From the NCBI GenBank assembly GCA_023228995.1, contig JALOAD010000018.1:1-58655 (forward strand): a DNA stretch of 58,655 nt, given 5' to 3'. Every line of letters starts with the position of its first letter. Positions within the stretch are counted from its first letter, which is position 1. The translations under genes and the position numbers were made by a program. Positions 1-7,789 of the stretch are shown here, in pieces. The notes under the pieces are model-generated. The model saw only the letters and a program-made list of their open reading frames with translations, was not told where the DNA came from and made no database searches. Origin of the DNA: JALOAD01 sp023228995 [NCBI: Candidatus Muiribacterium halophilum] (GTDB lineage Bacteria; Muiribacteriota; Muiribacteriia; Muiribacteriales).

Positions 1-58
1 TACTTGTCCCCCATGACATATAAAATTTACCTATAACCATATCGGAAAAGTGCAAAAA

Positions 59-87
59 TTGATATAAAAATATTTTTAAGGTAATAT
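59..87 (+). promoter_or_regulatory. sigma-70-type promoter of the efflux operon
   Basis: TTGATA (59-64) and TAATAT (82-87) are separated by exactly 17 bp, a near-consensus housekeeping promoter. The start point would fall at about 94, inside the palindrome at 88-112, so a repressor bound there would block transcription. This was read directly from sequence and the start site is inferred. Confidence 0.7.
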
Positions 88-112
88 AACTATATAGTTT
101 AACTAAACAGTT
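88..112 (+). promoter_or_regulatory. 25-bp imperfect palindrome, probable TetR operator
   Basis: The 25-bp stretch reads as an inverted repeat about its central base with 10 of 12 pairs matching (outer arms AACT/AGTT, inner arms TAGTT/AACTA). It begins one base after the -10 box and ends 11 bp before the TetR start codon. TetR-family repressors usually bind such palindromes over their own promoter, so autoregulation of the efflux operon is the natural inference. Confidence 0.6.
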
Positions 113-123
113 AAGAGGTTAAT

Positions 124-741
124 ATGAAAAATAAAACAACAAAAGAACACATTATGGAAACTGCTATAATGGTATTTGCAGACAAAGGATATTCAGGCAC
201 AACAATGGATTTTATTGCCAAACAAGCTAATGTAAATAAAGCAGCAATATATTATCATTTAGGAAATAAAAAAAAGTTATATTTTACTGTTATTTCAAAT
301 TTTATTGAAAAAAACAGAGAAATAATGCAAAAAAACTATTCTCCCTCTTTAAATTCAAAAACAAATCTTTCTAATATATTAAGATTACTTAACAATTCTA
401 ATGAAACACAAAGAGCAGTTTTTAGAATATTATTTAGAGAAATCGCATCAGGTTTGGAAACTCTTCCTAAAGAACTTTTCAAAGAAATGTCAACAATATT
501 TTTGGAAATGCGAGAAATATTAAAACCTTCTATTGATAAAAATGAAATTAATGAAAAAGATACTCTTATTACTCATATTTTTTTATTTGGTTCTATTCTT
601 TTACTTAATAATCTTCCTATAATACGTAAAAAACTTATTTCATCAGGTCATTTTCCATTGATAAAAGATTTTTCACATGAAGAGGAAATTGAAAATTATA
701 TAAACATTCTAATAAATGGTTTTTTTATAAAAGGAGAATAA
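124..741 (+). CDS. TetR/AcrR-family transcriptional repressor (CecR-like position)
   Basis: This is a 205-residue protein of typical TetR length. The N-terminal helix-turn-helix spans about residues 8-55, with the family pattern of a GYSGTTM segment, then IAKQANVNKAAIYYHL and a trailing K-K-L-Y. The rest is a poorly conserved helical ligand/dimer domain. An SD-like AAGAGG lies just before the ATG. It is the first gene of a six-gene exporter cluster, and the next ATG follows its stop by one base. A 25-bp palindrome overlies the promoter. By analogy with E. coli CecR-YbhGFSR, it probably represses the pump until a toxic compound binds it. The ligand is unknown. Confidence 0.88.
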   Translation: MKNKTTKEHIMETAIMVFADKGYSGTTMDFIAKQANVNKAAIYYHLGNKKKLYFTVISNFIEKNREIMQKNYSPSLNSKTNLSNILRLLNNSNETQRAVFRILFREIASGLETLPKELFKEMSTIFLEMREILKPSIDKNEINEKDTLITHIFLFGSILLLNNLPIIRKKLISSGHFPLIKDFSHEEEIENYINILINGFFIKGE

Positions 742-742
742 A

Positions 743-1711
743 ATGAAAAAAAAATTAGCATTAATAATATTAATTTTAATTGTAATATCTGGAATTTTTA
801 TTTTTTTAAACAGAAACAATCAAGAAACATCATTTTCTGTATCAGGAAGTGTTGAAATGGATAAAGCTGATATTTCATTTAGAGTTCCTGGAATAATTCA
901 GAATATTTATTTTTATGAAGGTCAGAATGTTTCAAAGGAAAATACTATAATATCTCTTGATAAAGATGTTTATTTACTTAATCATGATATTTCAGAAATT
1001 GATCTGAAACTTTCGGAAATTAAACTTAAAGAATTAAAAAATGGTTCAAGACTTGAGGATATTAAAAAAGCCCAAATTGAAATGAATAAAAGTAAAATCA
1101 ATGCAGAAACTCTTGAATCAGAATTTAATCGTTCAAAAAGATTATTTAATACAAAATCAATAAGTGAAAGTAATTTTGATAAAATTAAAAATCAATTTAA
1201 TATAGCTGATTCTATTTTTAAACAGAGTCAATTGAATTTTGAACTTGTAAAACAAGGTGTAAGATATGAAGTTATTGAATACAATGAAGCAATTGTAAAA
1301 AAAGCGCAAAAATCTCTTGAAAGTGCAAAACTCAATCTTTCATATACTGAACTTAAAGCTCCGTTTTCTGGAATTATTTCAAATATTTATTGTGATACTG
1401 GAGAAAATACAATTCCTGGACAAACTGTCGTTTCTATAATAAATCCAAAAAACACTTGGATAAGAACTTATATTCCCGAAACAATGCTTTCTAATATTTC
1501 ACTTGGAATGGAAGTTAAAATAAAATTAGATTCTGTAAATGACAATGTGTTAATTGGAAATTTGTCATATATTTCTGAAGAAGCTGAATTTACACCAAAA
1601 TCTGTTTATACAAAAGAAGTAAGAAATAAATTTGTTTATAATATAAAAATTAGAGTTAATAATGAAAATTATATGCTTAAAAACGGTATGCCATGCAGTG
1701 TTATTTTTTAA
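743..1711 (+). CDS. HlyD-family periplasmic adaptor (membrane fusion) protein, YbhG-like
   Basis: The protein has 322 residues with one N-terminal membrane anchor (about residues 4-23). A first lipoyl half-domain follows (about 45-70), then a long charged coiled-coil hairpin (about 75-190). The second lipoyl half carries the typical LSYTELKAPFSGII segment (about 195-235), and a beta-barrel region ends the protein. Such adaptors connect an inner-membrane ABC or MFS pump to an outer-membrane channel, so the host should have two membranes. The SD (AAGGAG) lies inside the end of the TetR gene, indicating translational coupling. No TolC-like channel gene is in the window. Substrate is unknown. Confidence 0.88.
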   Translation: MKKKLALIILILIVISGIFIFLNRNNQETSFSVSGSVEMDKADISFRVPGIIQNIYFYEGQNVSKENTIISLDKDVYLLNHDISEIDLKLSEIKLKELKNGSRLEDIKKAQIEMNKSKINAETLESEFNRSKRLFNTKSISESNFDKIKNQFNIADSIFKQSQLNFELVKQGVRYEVIEYNEAIVKKAQKSLESAKLNLSYTELKAPFSGIISNIYCDTGENTIPGQTVVSIINPKNTWIRTYIPETMLSNISLGMEVKIKLDSVNDNVLIGNLSYISEEAEFTPKSVYTKEVRNKFVYNIKIRVNNENYMLKNGMPCSVIF

Positions 1712-1738
1712 ATTTACATAATTGAAAAGGAGTTTTTT

Positions 1739-2671
1739 ATGAATTCAATTTTTTTTGAAATTAAAGATATTTATAAGAATTTTGATGAAAAAACAGCTCT
1801 TTCTTCAATATCTCTTGATATTATTAAAGGTGAAATATTTGGAATTGTAGGTCCTGATGGAAGTGGAAAAACAACTTTACTTAGAATTTTGGCTGGAATT
1901 CTCCCATTTGATTCTGGCAATTTAAAAATTACAGGAAATGAAATCAAAGACTCGCTTTCAAAAATTGGTTATATGCCTCAAAGATTTGCTTTATATCCTG
2001 ATCTTACTTTAATCGAAAATATTATGTTTTATTCAGAAATTTATGGAGTTGATAAAGAAAATCAAGAAAAAACTATAAAAGATCTTTTAACTTCTTTTTC
2101 AATTTACGATTTTAAAAATCGAAAAGCCGGCAAACTTTCAGGCGGAATGAAACAAAAATTAGCTCTTGCTTGCACATTAATTCATAAACCAGATATTCTT
2201 ATACTTGATGAGCCAACAAATGGAGTCGATCCTGTATCAAGAAGAGAATTTTGGAATATTCTTTATGAACTTAGAGAAAAAAAAGTTACAATAATCACTT
2301 CAACAAGTTATCTTGAAGAAGCAGAAAGATGCTCTCATGTTGCTTTTCTATATAAAGGAAAAGTACTTTCAGTTGATACTGTAACTAATTTAAAACAAAT
2401 TAAAGATAATAAAATGTATTATATTACTAATGAAAATGCTAGGAAAATCTATTATGATTTAATAAAAAATCTTGGGGTTCCTGATTTAAATTTAACTGGG
2501 AATAGTATTAAAATATTTTTAAATAATAATGAAAAATCAGATGTTTTACAAAAACTAGAAAATTATTTAATTAGTAATTATAAACAAAATCTAAAATTTA
2601 AAATTGGAATTCCTCTTCTTGAAGATATTTTTCATTATCTTGTTGGATTGGAGGAAAAAAATGAACTCTAA
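1739..2671 (+). CDS. ABC transporter ATP-binding protein (first half of a YbhF-type pair)
   Basis: The protein has 310 residues. The Walker A motif GPDGSGKTT lies at about 37-45, the Q-loop Q at 80, the signature LSGGM at 132-136 and Walker B ILILDEP with D156/E157, followed by the GVDPVSRREFW segment common in drug and lipid exporters of this class. A clear AAGGAG SD precedes the ATG. Its 3' end overlaps the next ATPase gene by 11 bp. In E. coli YbhF two such domains are fused; here they are two genes, and this one matches the N-terminal half with a canonical signature. It powers the ABC-2 permeases encoded downstream. Confidence 0.92.
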   Translation: MNSIFFEIKDIYKNFDEKTALSSISLDIIKGEIFGIVGPDGSGKTTLLRILAGILPFDSGNLKITGNEIKDSLSKIGYMPQRFALYPDLTLIENIMFYSEIYGVDKENQEKTIKDLLTSFSIYDFKNRKAGKLSGGMKQKLALACTLIHKPDILILDEPTNGVDPVSRREFWNILYELREKKVTIITSTSYLEEAERCSHVAFLYKGKVLSVDTVTNLKQIKDNKMYYITNENARKIYYDLIKNLGVPDLNLTGNSIKIFLNNNEKSDVLQKLENYLISNYKQNLKFKIGIPLLEDIFHYLVGLEEKNEL

Positions 2672-3596
2672 TGATTATTCAGTTTTTATAGAAGATCTTG
2701 AAAAAAAATACGGAGATTTTAAAGCTGTTGATAAAATTTCTCTAAAAGTAAATAAAGGTGAGATATTTGGATTTTTAGGACCAAATGGAGCTGGAAAATC
2801 AACTACAATTAAAATGCTAACAGGTCTTATTATACCAAGCAGTGGCAAAGCTTTTGTAAATGGGTTTAATGTATTTAAAGAAGCAGAAAAAATCAGAGAA
2901 AATATTGGTTATATGTCACAGAAGTTTTCACTTTATGATGACTTGACAGTTAATGAAAATATTGATTTTTATGCAGGAATTTATAAAATTTCCAAAAATA
3001 TAAAAAAGCAAAGAAAAGACTGGATAATTGAAATTTCAGATATTAAAGAATATTTAAATATAAGAACTTCTTCTTTATCACTTGGTTTAAAACAAAGACT
3101 TGCTTTAGGATGTGCGATTATGCATAAACCTGCAATACTATTTCTTGACGAACCAACTTCTGGTGTTGACCCAATTTCAAGAAGGAAATTTTGGAATCTT
3201 ATTTATGAAATGGCTGAAGAGAAAAAAACAGTCTTTGTAACAACTCATTATATGGATGAAGCTGATTATTGCGATAGACTTGCAATGATTTACAATGGAA
3301 AAATTATAGCAGATGGTTCTCCTGAATCTTTAAAACAAAAAATAAATAATCAGGTTATTTTAGAAATAATAACTGATAATGCGGTTAAAACTAGAAATAT
3401 TCTTGAAAAAAACATTGATTATATTGAATTATTCTTTTTTGGTCAGGGAATTCATATTGTAATTGATAATATAAATAAAAAAGATGAAATTTTAAATTGT
3501 TTAAAAAAAGAAAATATCAATATAATAAATTCTGAATTCAAAAATCCTTCTTTAGAAAATGTTTTTGTATCTCTTATAAACAGGGAGAGAAAATGA
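2661..3596 (+). CDS. ABC transporter ATP-binding protein (second half of a YbhF-type pair)
   Basis: The chosen ATG at 2661 has a GGAGG SD 7 bp upstream. An in-frame start 57 bp earlier would add a hydrophobic stretch foreign to the family, so it was rejected. The product has 311 residues. Walker A is GPNGAGKST and Walker B ILFLDEP, followed by GVDPISRRKFW. The signature is altered to LSLGLKQR instead of LSGGQ-type, which is usual for the second domain of YbhF-like pairs and may mean asymmetric ATP sites. The C-terminal 80 residues resemble the regulatory tail of drug-export ATPases. It overlaps the following permease gene by four bases (ATGA). Confidence 0.92.
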   Translation: MNSNDYSVFIEDLEKKYGDFKAVDKISLKVNKGEIFGFLGPNGAGKSTTIKMLTGLIIPSSGKAFVNGFNVFKEAEKIRENIGYMSQKFSLYDDLTVNENIDFYAGIYKISKNIKKQRKDWIIEISDIKEYLNIRTSSLSLGLKQRLALGCAIMHKPAILFLDEPTSGVDPISRRKFWNLIYEMAEEKKTVFVTTHYMDEADYCDRLAMIYNGKIIADGSPESLKQKINNQVILEIITDNAVKTRNILEKNIDYIELFFFGQGIHIVIDNINKKDEILNCLKKENINIINSEFKNPSLENVFVSLINRERK

Positions 3597-4705
3597 TAAA
3601 TATTAGAAGGACTAAAGCAGTATGTAAAAAAGAATTTATTCATATTTTTAGAGATGTTCGTTCTCTATCAATGGGTATTTTAATCCCTCTTTTACTCTTA
3701 TTTTTGTTTGGATATGCACTTGATATGGATGTTAAAAATATTTCAATATTTATTGCTGACCTTGATAATTCAGAAATAAGTAAAAACTTAATACATAAAT
3801 TTGAAGGTTCTGATTATTTCAATGTAAAATATATTGATAATAATTCTAAAAAAGCCGTAGAATATATCGAAAAAGGAGAAGTTTTTTCTGCTCTTATAAT
3901 TCCGCACGATTTTTCAAAAAATATAATGAAAAAAAATAATACTGAAATTGCACTAATAATAGATGGACTTGATTCGGGAACTGCTGGAATTGTAATATCT
4001 TATGCTGAGAACATAATAAATCAATATTCTAAAAAAATATATATAAATAAAAAAAATATAAATACATTAAAAATAAATAATAGAGTTTGGTTTAACGAGG
4101 AAATGAAATCAAGAAATTATATTGTTCCTGGATTAATTGCTGTTATAATGATGATAATCGCAGCACTTTTAACTTCACTTACTATTGCAAGAGAAATCGA
4201 AACTGGAACTTTTGAAGGTCTTATACCATCTCCTCTTCAACCAGCTGAAATAATATTTGGAAAACTCATTCCTTATTTTACAATTGGTTTTTTTGACATG
4301 ATAATATGTCTTATTGCAGGAAAATATCTTTTTAAAGTTCCATTTCAGGGTAGTGTTATATTAATACTTATAACAGGTTCACTTTTTATTATAGGAGCAC
4401 TTTCATTTGGTATATTTTTAAGTATTATTGCTCGTTCTCAGGTAGTTGCATCACAGCTTGCAATGGTAACAACTTTTTTACCAGCATTTCTTTTATCAGG
4501 CTTTGTATTTGATGTTAAAAATATGCCTATTCCAATTCAATTACTTACAAGAATTATATCAGCAAGATATTTTGTTACATTAATAAAAGGAATATTGCTC
4601 AAAGGAGTAGGTTTTGAATTTTTATACAAAGAAATAATATTTTTAACTCTCTTTTGTATTTTAATGCTTACTTTATCAATTAAAAAATTTAAAAAAGTTT
4701 TATAG
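3593..4705 (+). CDS. ABC-2 type permease (YbhS/YbhR-like), first
   Basis: The protein has 370 residues. Topology is one N-terminal membrane helix (about 23-43), a periplasmic domain of about 130 residues, and five clustered C-terminal helices including the TIAREIETGTFEGLIPSP segment typical of ABC-2 exporters. The family includes YbhS, YbhR, YhhJ and DrrB. Its start overlaps the ATPase stop (ATGA), so the pair is translationally coupled. It most likely forms a heterodimer with the next gene product and exports hydrophobic drugs or lipids in concert with the HlyD adaptor. Confidence 0.9.
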   Translation: MINIRRTKAVCKKEFIHIFRDVRSLSMGILIPLLLLFLFGYALDMDVKNISIFIADLDNSEISKNLIHKFEGSDYFNVKYIDNNSKKAVEYIEKGEVFSALIIPHDFSKNIMKKNNTEIALIIDGLDSGTAGIVISYAENIINQYSKKIYINKKNINTLKINNRVWFNEEMKSRNYIVPGLIAVIMMIIAALLTSLTIAREIETGTFEGLIPSPLQPAEIIFGKLIPYFTIGFFDMIICLIAGKYLFKVPFQGSVILILITGSLFIIGALSFGIFLSIIARSQVVASQLAMVTTFLPAFLLSGFVFDVKNMPIPIQLLTRIISARYFVTLIKGILLKGVGFEFLYKEIIFLTLFCILMLTLSIKKFKKVL

Positions 4706-4714
4706 GAGATTTAT

Positions 4715-5794
4715 TTGCAGAGAATACTTGCATTAATAATAAAAGAATTCATACATGTATCAAGAGATGTAAGGATGATTGCTATATTAATAGTCATTCC
4801 AATATTACAAACAATAATATTTGGACTTGTTGTAAACACTGATATTAAAAATGTTAATATAACAATATATGATATGGAAAAATCTTCTGAAAGCAGAAAC
4901 CTTATTTTGGCACTCACTTCCTCAGAATATTTTTCTATTGTAAGAATGGCTGATAATTTTGATGATATTGACAATGATATTCTTGGAGAAAAAAGCAAAG
5001 CAGGTCTTATAATAAACAAAGAAATATCTTCTCTTGCACTTATTGTTGATGGAACAGATTCAAATACAGCCTCGCTTATTATGAAATATTCAGTAAATAT
5101 ATTTAATAAATATAATGAAGTTAAAGTTATCAAAAAAAGCATAATTTCTCCAAAAAAAATAGATATTAGAACAAGAAGTCTTTTTAATCAGAATCTTGAT
5201 AGTAGAAATTTCTTTTTACCTGGTGTAGTCGCATTAATTATTACAATAATAATAACACTTTTATCATCAATGGCGATTGTTCGAGAAAAAGAAATCGGTA
5301 CAATAGATCAAATAATGGTTACTCCAATAAAAAAATATGAATTTATATTAGGCAAACTCATTCCATTTGCAATTATTGGCTATATTGATGTAACACTTGC
5401 TATAATTGCAGCAAAACTTGTTTTTTCAATACCTCTTGAAGGAAGTCTTTTACTACTTTATGCTGGAACAACTTTATATTTAATTGCAATGCTTGGAATT
5501 GGTCTGATAATATCAACTGTAAGTAATACTCAACAGGAAGCTATGCTATCAACTTTTTTCTTTATTTTCCCCGCAATTCTTTTATCAGGATTTATGTTTC
5601 CAATATTTAATATGCCTTTTATTGTAAAACTAACAACATATCTAAATCCATTAAGATTTTTTCTTGTAATTTCTCGTTCTATTTTTCTAAAAGGTTCAGG
5701 ATTTGATGTTTTATACACAGAATTTATACCACTTTTTATACTATCTTTTGTAATAATGACTGTTGCTATAATGAATTTTAAAAAACATCTTTAA
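4715..5794 (+). CDS. ABC-2 type permease (YbhS/YbhR-like), second; TTG start
   Basis: The protein has 359 residues and the same topology as its neighbour: one N-terminal helix, a periplasmic domain, then five to six C-terminal helices containing MAIVREKEIGTIDQIMVTP, the ABC-2 signature loop. The start is TTG at 4715 with SD GGAG seven bases upstream; no ATG in this frame gives a full N-terminal helix. It ends the exporter operon, since the next gene has its own promoter. The two permeases are clearly paralogous and probably act as a heterodimer. Confidence 0.88.
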   Translation: MQRILALIIKEFIHVSRDVRMIAILIVIPILQTIIFGLVVNTDIKNVNITIYDMEKSSESRNLILALTSSEYFSIVRMADNFDDIDNDILGEKSKAGLIINKEISSLALIVDGTDSNTASLIMKYSVNIFNKYNEVKVIKKSIISPKKIDIRTRSLFNQNLDSRNFFLPGVVALIITIIITLLSSMAIVREKEIGTIDQIMVTPIKKYEFILGKLIPFAIIGYIDVTLAIIAAKLVFSIPLEGSLLLLYAGTTLYLIAMLGIGLIISTVSNTQQEAMLSTFFFIFPAILLSGFMFPIFNMPFIVKLTTYLNPLRFFLVISRSIFLKGSGFDVLYTEFIPLFILSFVIMTVAIMNFKKHL

Positions 5795-5801
5795 AAAGGT
5801 A

Positions 5802-5830
5802 TTGTTATTTAGAGCTTTATCTTTTACAAT
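5802..5830 (+). promoter_or_regulatory. promoter positioned for a leaderless transcript
   Basis: TTGTTA (5802-5807), a 17-bp spacer and TACAAT (5825-5830) are followed by only six bases before the ATG at 5837. Transcription normally starts about seven bases after the -10 box, i.e. at the A of the ATG. The gene also lacks a Shine-Dalgarno sequence, consistent with leaderless translation. Confidence 0.6.
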
Positions 5831-5836
5831 TGATAT

Positions 5837-7267
5837 ATGAAAAAATCAAAAATTATTTATGCTATTGTCTTTCTACTCTTTATTACTAGTTGTTATTTTG
5901 TCTATGTTGAGAAAAACATTGTTCAAGTTTCATTCAAAGGTTCTTCTCTTATATTCATATCAGGTCATATTGCTGATACATTCACTAATATCCCTGACGG
6001 AATTATTGTTATGGATAAATCCACAGGTAAAATAAAATGGGTTGGAGAAAAAAACCGTATAGAAATTCTTCCTGAAAACTTCTATCTTGAATCAAAAGGA
6101 GTTATTTATCCAGGATTTATAGATAGTCACAATCATCCTTCATATAACTTTTTAAAAAGATGGAGACCTGACGAAGTATTTCAAAATAGATATGAATGGT
6201 CAAGAAAAAAAGATTATAAAGAACTTATGGTTGGAAGAAAAACATTTACTCGTTCAGGTGATCTTATGCTAGTTGCAGAAAAATATGCTGAATTAAAAGC
6301 TCTTATATCAGGTACAACTATGATACAAGGTTGTTCTTTAAGATCTGGATTAAAAACCCTTGTTCGTAATATGGATCATTATAATAGAGTTGTTGATGAT
6401 CATATAACAACATCTATATTTCCACTTCAACCTAGAGAACTCAAAAGAGCTCCTTCTATAGTACATAAAATAGAATCAGGTCAAAGCAAATATCATCTTG
6501 TTCATTTAGGCGAAGGTATTGATGAATCATCAAAAGAAGAATTCTATACTTTAAAAGAAAACGGTCTTATTAGACCTGGTCTTGTTATAATACATGGAAC
6601 TGCTTTTGATAAAGAAGAATTCGACATTATGGCAGAAAATAATATTGGTTTAGTATGGTCTCCAATGAGTAATTATGTTCTTTATGGAACTGGTACAAAA
6701 GCTGATATAGCAAAACAATGTGGTCTTACAATTTCTCTTGCACCTGACTGGAGTATTACAGGAAGCGATAATATGCTTGATGAATTCAAATTTGCATGGG
6801 AAGTTAATCTTAAACAATTTAATGGATTTTTTACAGAAAAAGATTTATTTGACATGATGACATGGAATCCAGCAAAAATAACTGGATTTGAAGAATATAT
6901 CGGAGCACTTAAACCAGGTATGGAAGCTGATATTGTAATTTATTCAAAAAAAGATTCAAATCCTTATAAAAACCTTCTACATTGCAATCTTACAGATGTA
7001 AATCTTGTAATGATAAAAGCTGAACCTTTCTATGGTGAAATTGAATATTTAGAAAGATTTGGAAAAAAAGAAGATTATGAAATTCTTGCAATTAACAAAG
7101 ATATAAAAAAAGCAATAGATGTTACGGATCCTTCTCTTGAAGAAAATGTCCCTGATAGTGAAATGAGACTTTATGAAATGATGGATACTTTAATAAAAGC
7201 TTATCCTGAAACTCTTCCACTTGCAGACGGAGTTGGATTGTATCAAAATAAAAAAGTTTTACCTTAA
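5837..7267 (+). CDS. exported lipoprotein amidohydrolase (metal-dependent deaminase/chlorohydrolase type)
   Basis: The protein has 476 residues. The N-terminus is a signal peptide ending in the lipobox I-T-S-C, with C19 the lipidation site. The metal-dependent hydrolase fold is shown by GVIYPGFIDSHNHPS (the HxH pair), a conserved His in HLVHLGEGID, a His in VIIHGTAFD, the Asp of APDWSITGSDN, and a C-terminal ITGFEEYIGALKPGMEADIVIY segment. These are the five ligand motifs of the guanine deaminase/AtzA-TrzN subgroup. Such enzymes are normally cytoplasmic, so the lipoprotein signal is unusual. Substrate is unknown. No SD precedes the ATG (see the promoter at 5802). It follows the efflux operon by 42 bp. 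Confidence 0.82.
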   Translation: MKKSKIIYAIVFLLFITSCYFVYVEKNIVQVSFKGSSLIFISGHIADTFTNIPDGIIVMDKSTGKIKWVGEKNRIEILPENFYLESKGVIYPGFIDSHNHPSYNFLKRWRPDEVFQNRYEWSRKKDYKELMVGRKTFTRSGDLMLVAEKYAELKALISGTTMIQGCSLRSGLKTLVRNMDHYNRVVDDHITTSIFPLQPRELKRAPSIVHKIESGQSKYHLVHLGEGIDESSKEEFYTLKENGLIRPGLVIIHGTAFDKEEFDIMAENNIGLVWSPMSNYVLYGTGTKADIAKQCGLTISLAPDWSITGSDNMLDEFKFAWEVNLKQFNGFFTEKDLFDMMTWNPAKITGFEEYIGALKPGMEADIVIYSKKDSNPYKNLLHCNLTDVNLVMIKAEPFYGEIEYLERFGKKEDYEILAINKDIKKAIDVTDPSLEENVPDSEMRLYEMMDTLIKAYPETLPLADGVGLYQNKKVLP

Positions 7268-7360
7268 AAAATGTTCGGTGAACATTTTTTGTGAATGTTC
7301 GGTGAACATTTTTTGTGAATGTTCGGTGAACATTTTTTGTGAATGTTCGGTGAACATTTT
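7265..7360 (+). repeat. four tandem 24-bp units, each a GGT-loop hairpin
   Basis: A 24-bp unit starts at 7271, 7295, 7319 and (truncated) 7343. Each unit contains AATGTTC-GGT-GAACATT, a 7-bp stem with a three-base loop, extended by flanking A and T tracts in the first copy to about 11 bp. The first copy starts at the amidohydrolase stop codon and resembles an intrinsic terminator. Four identical terminator-like hairpins in tandem are odd. The frame open across it on the minus strand is an artefact of the repeat. Confidence 0.85.
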
Positions 7361-7401
7361 TATAATTGAGTCCTCTGATTAAATAAACAAAAATCAATAT
7401 A

Positions 7402-7437
7402 ATGTCATCCCGGCATGATTTTGAGCCGGGATCTGTT
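7402..7437 (+). repeat. dispersed palindromic repeat (TGTCATCCCGG...CCGGGATCTGTT), copy 1
   Basis: An 8-bp perfect stem, ATCCCGGC (7407-7414) and GCCGGGAT (7425-7432), encloses a 10-base loop, with conserved flanks TGTC and CTGTT. Near-identical copies occur at 31863-31898 (minus) and 55481-55516 (plus). Its high G+C contrasts with the surroundings. Similar GTCATCCCGG-type palindromes are scattered in many bacterial genomes; function unknown. Confidence 0.75.
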
Positions 7438-7789
7438 CTTGATTTTTATATATTATCAATTTTCTTTTTAGTAAAAAGCTTCAAAAACAGATTTATCTTT
7501 CCTAATTAAACCCTCTGAATAAATACATAATTTAGAGCTTTAATAGAAACATAAAAAAGACAAGGTATTTTGAAGCAGGCTTACATTTGTAAGCCAATGA
7601 GAATAACGAAGTATTTTCATATTCCTATAAATCCTGTAAGGAAGCAAGATACAAGAATTAATTAACAGAAAATATAAAAAATAATAATACAATATATTTT
7701 CTTAAAACAAGCAAAACAATTTTAACAGATTTTTTTAACAGCTTCTGAAATTAAAAACGAAAAGCATCCGCTCACCAAATTGAAATTTA
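7438..7789. other. non-coding stretch with one hairpin
   Basis: About 350 bp between the amidohydrolase and the convergent CCA-adding enzyme gene. I see no gene. The only clear structure is GGCTTACA-TT-TGTAAGCC at 7578-7595, an 8-bp perfect stem with a two-base loop, of the same tight-loop style as the hairpin arrays elsewhere in the window. Confidence 0.5.

Noticed and set aside
7122-7397. 91-codon frame with repeated NVHRTFTK
   Set aside because: The repeat is only the translation of the 24-bp hairpin repeat, and the frame runs antisense into the amidohydrolase gene.
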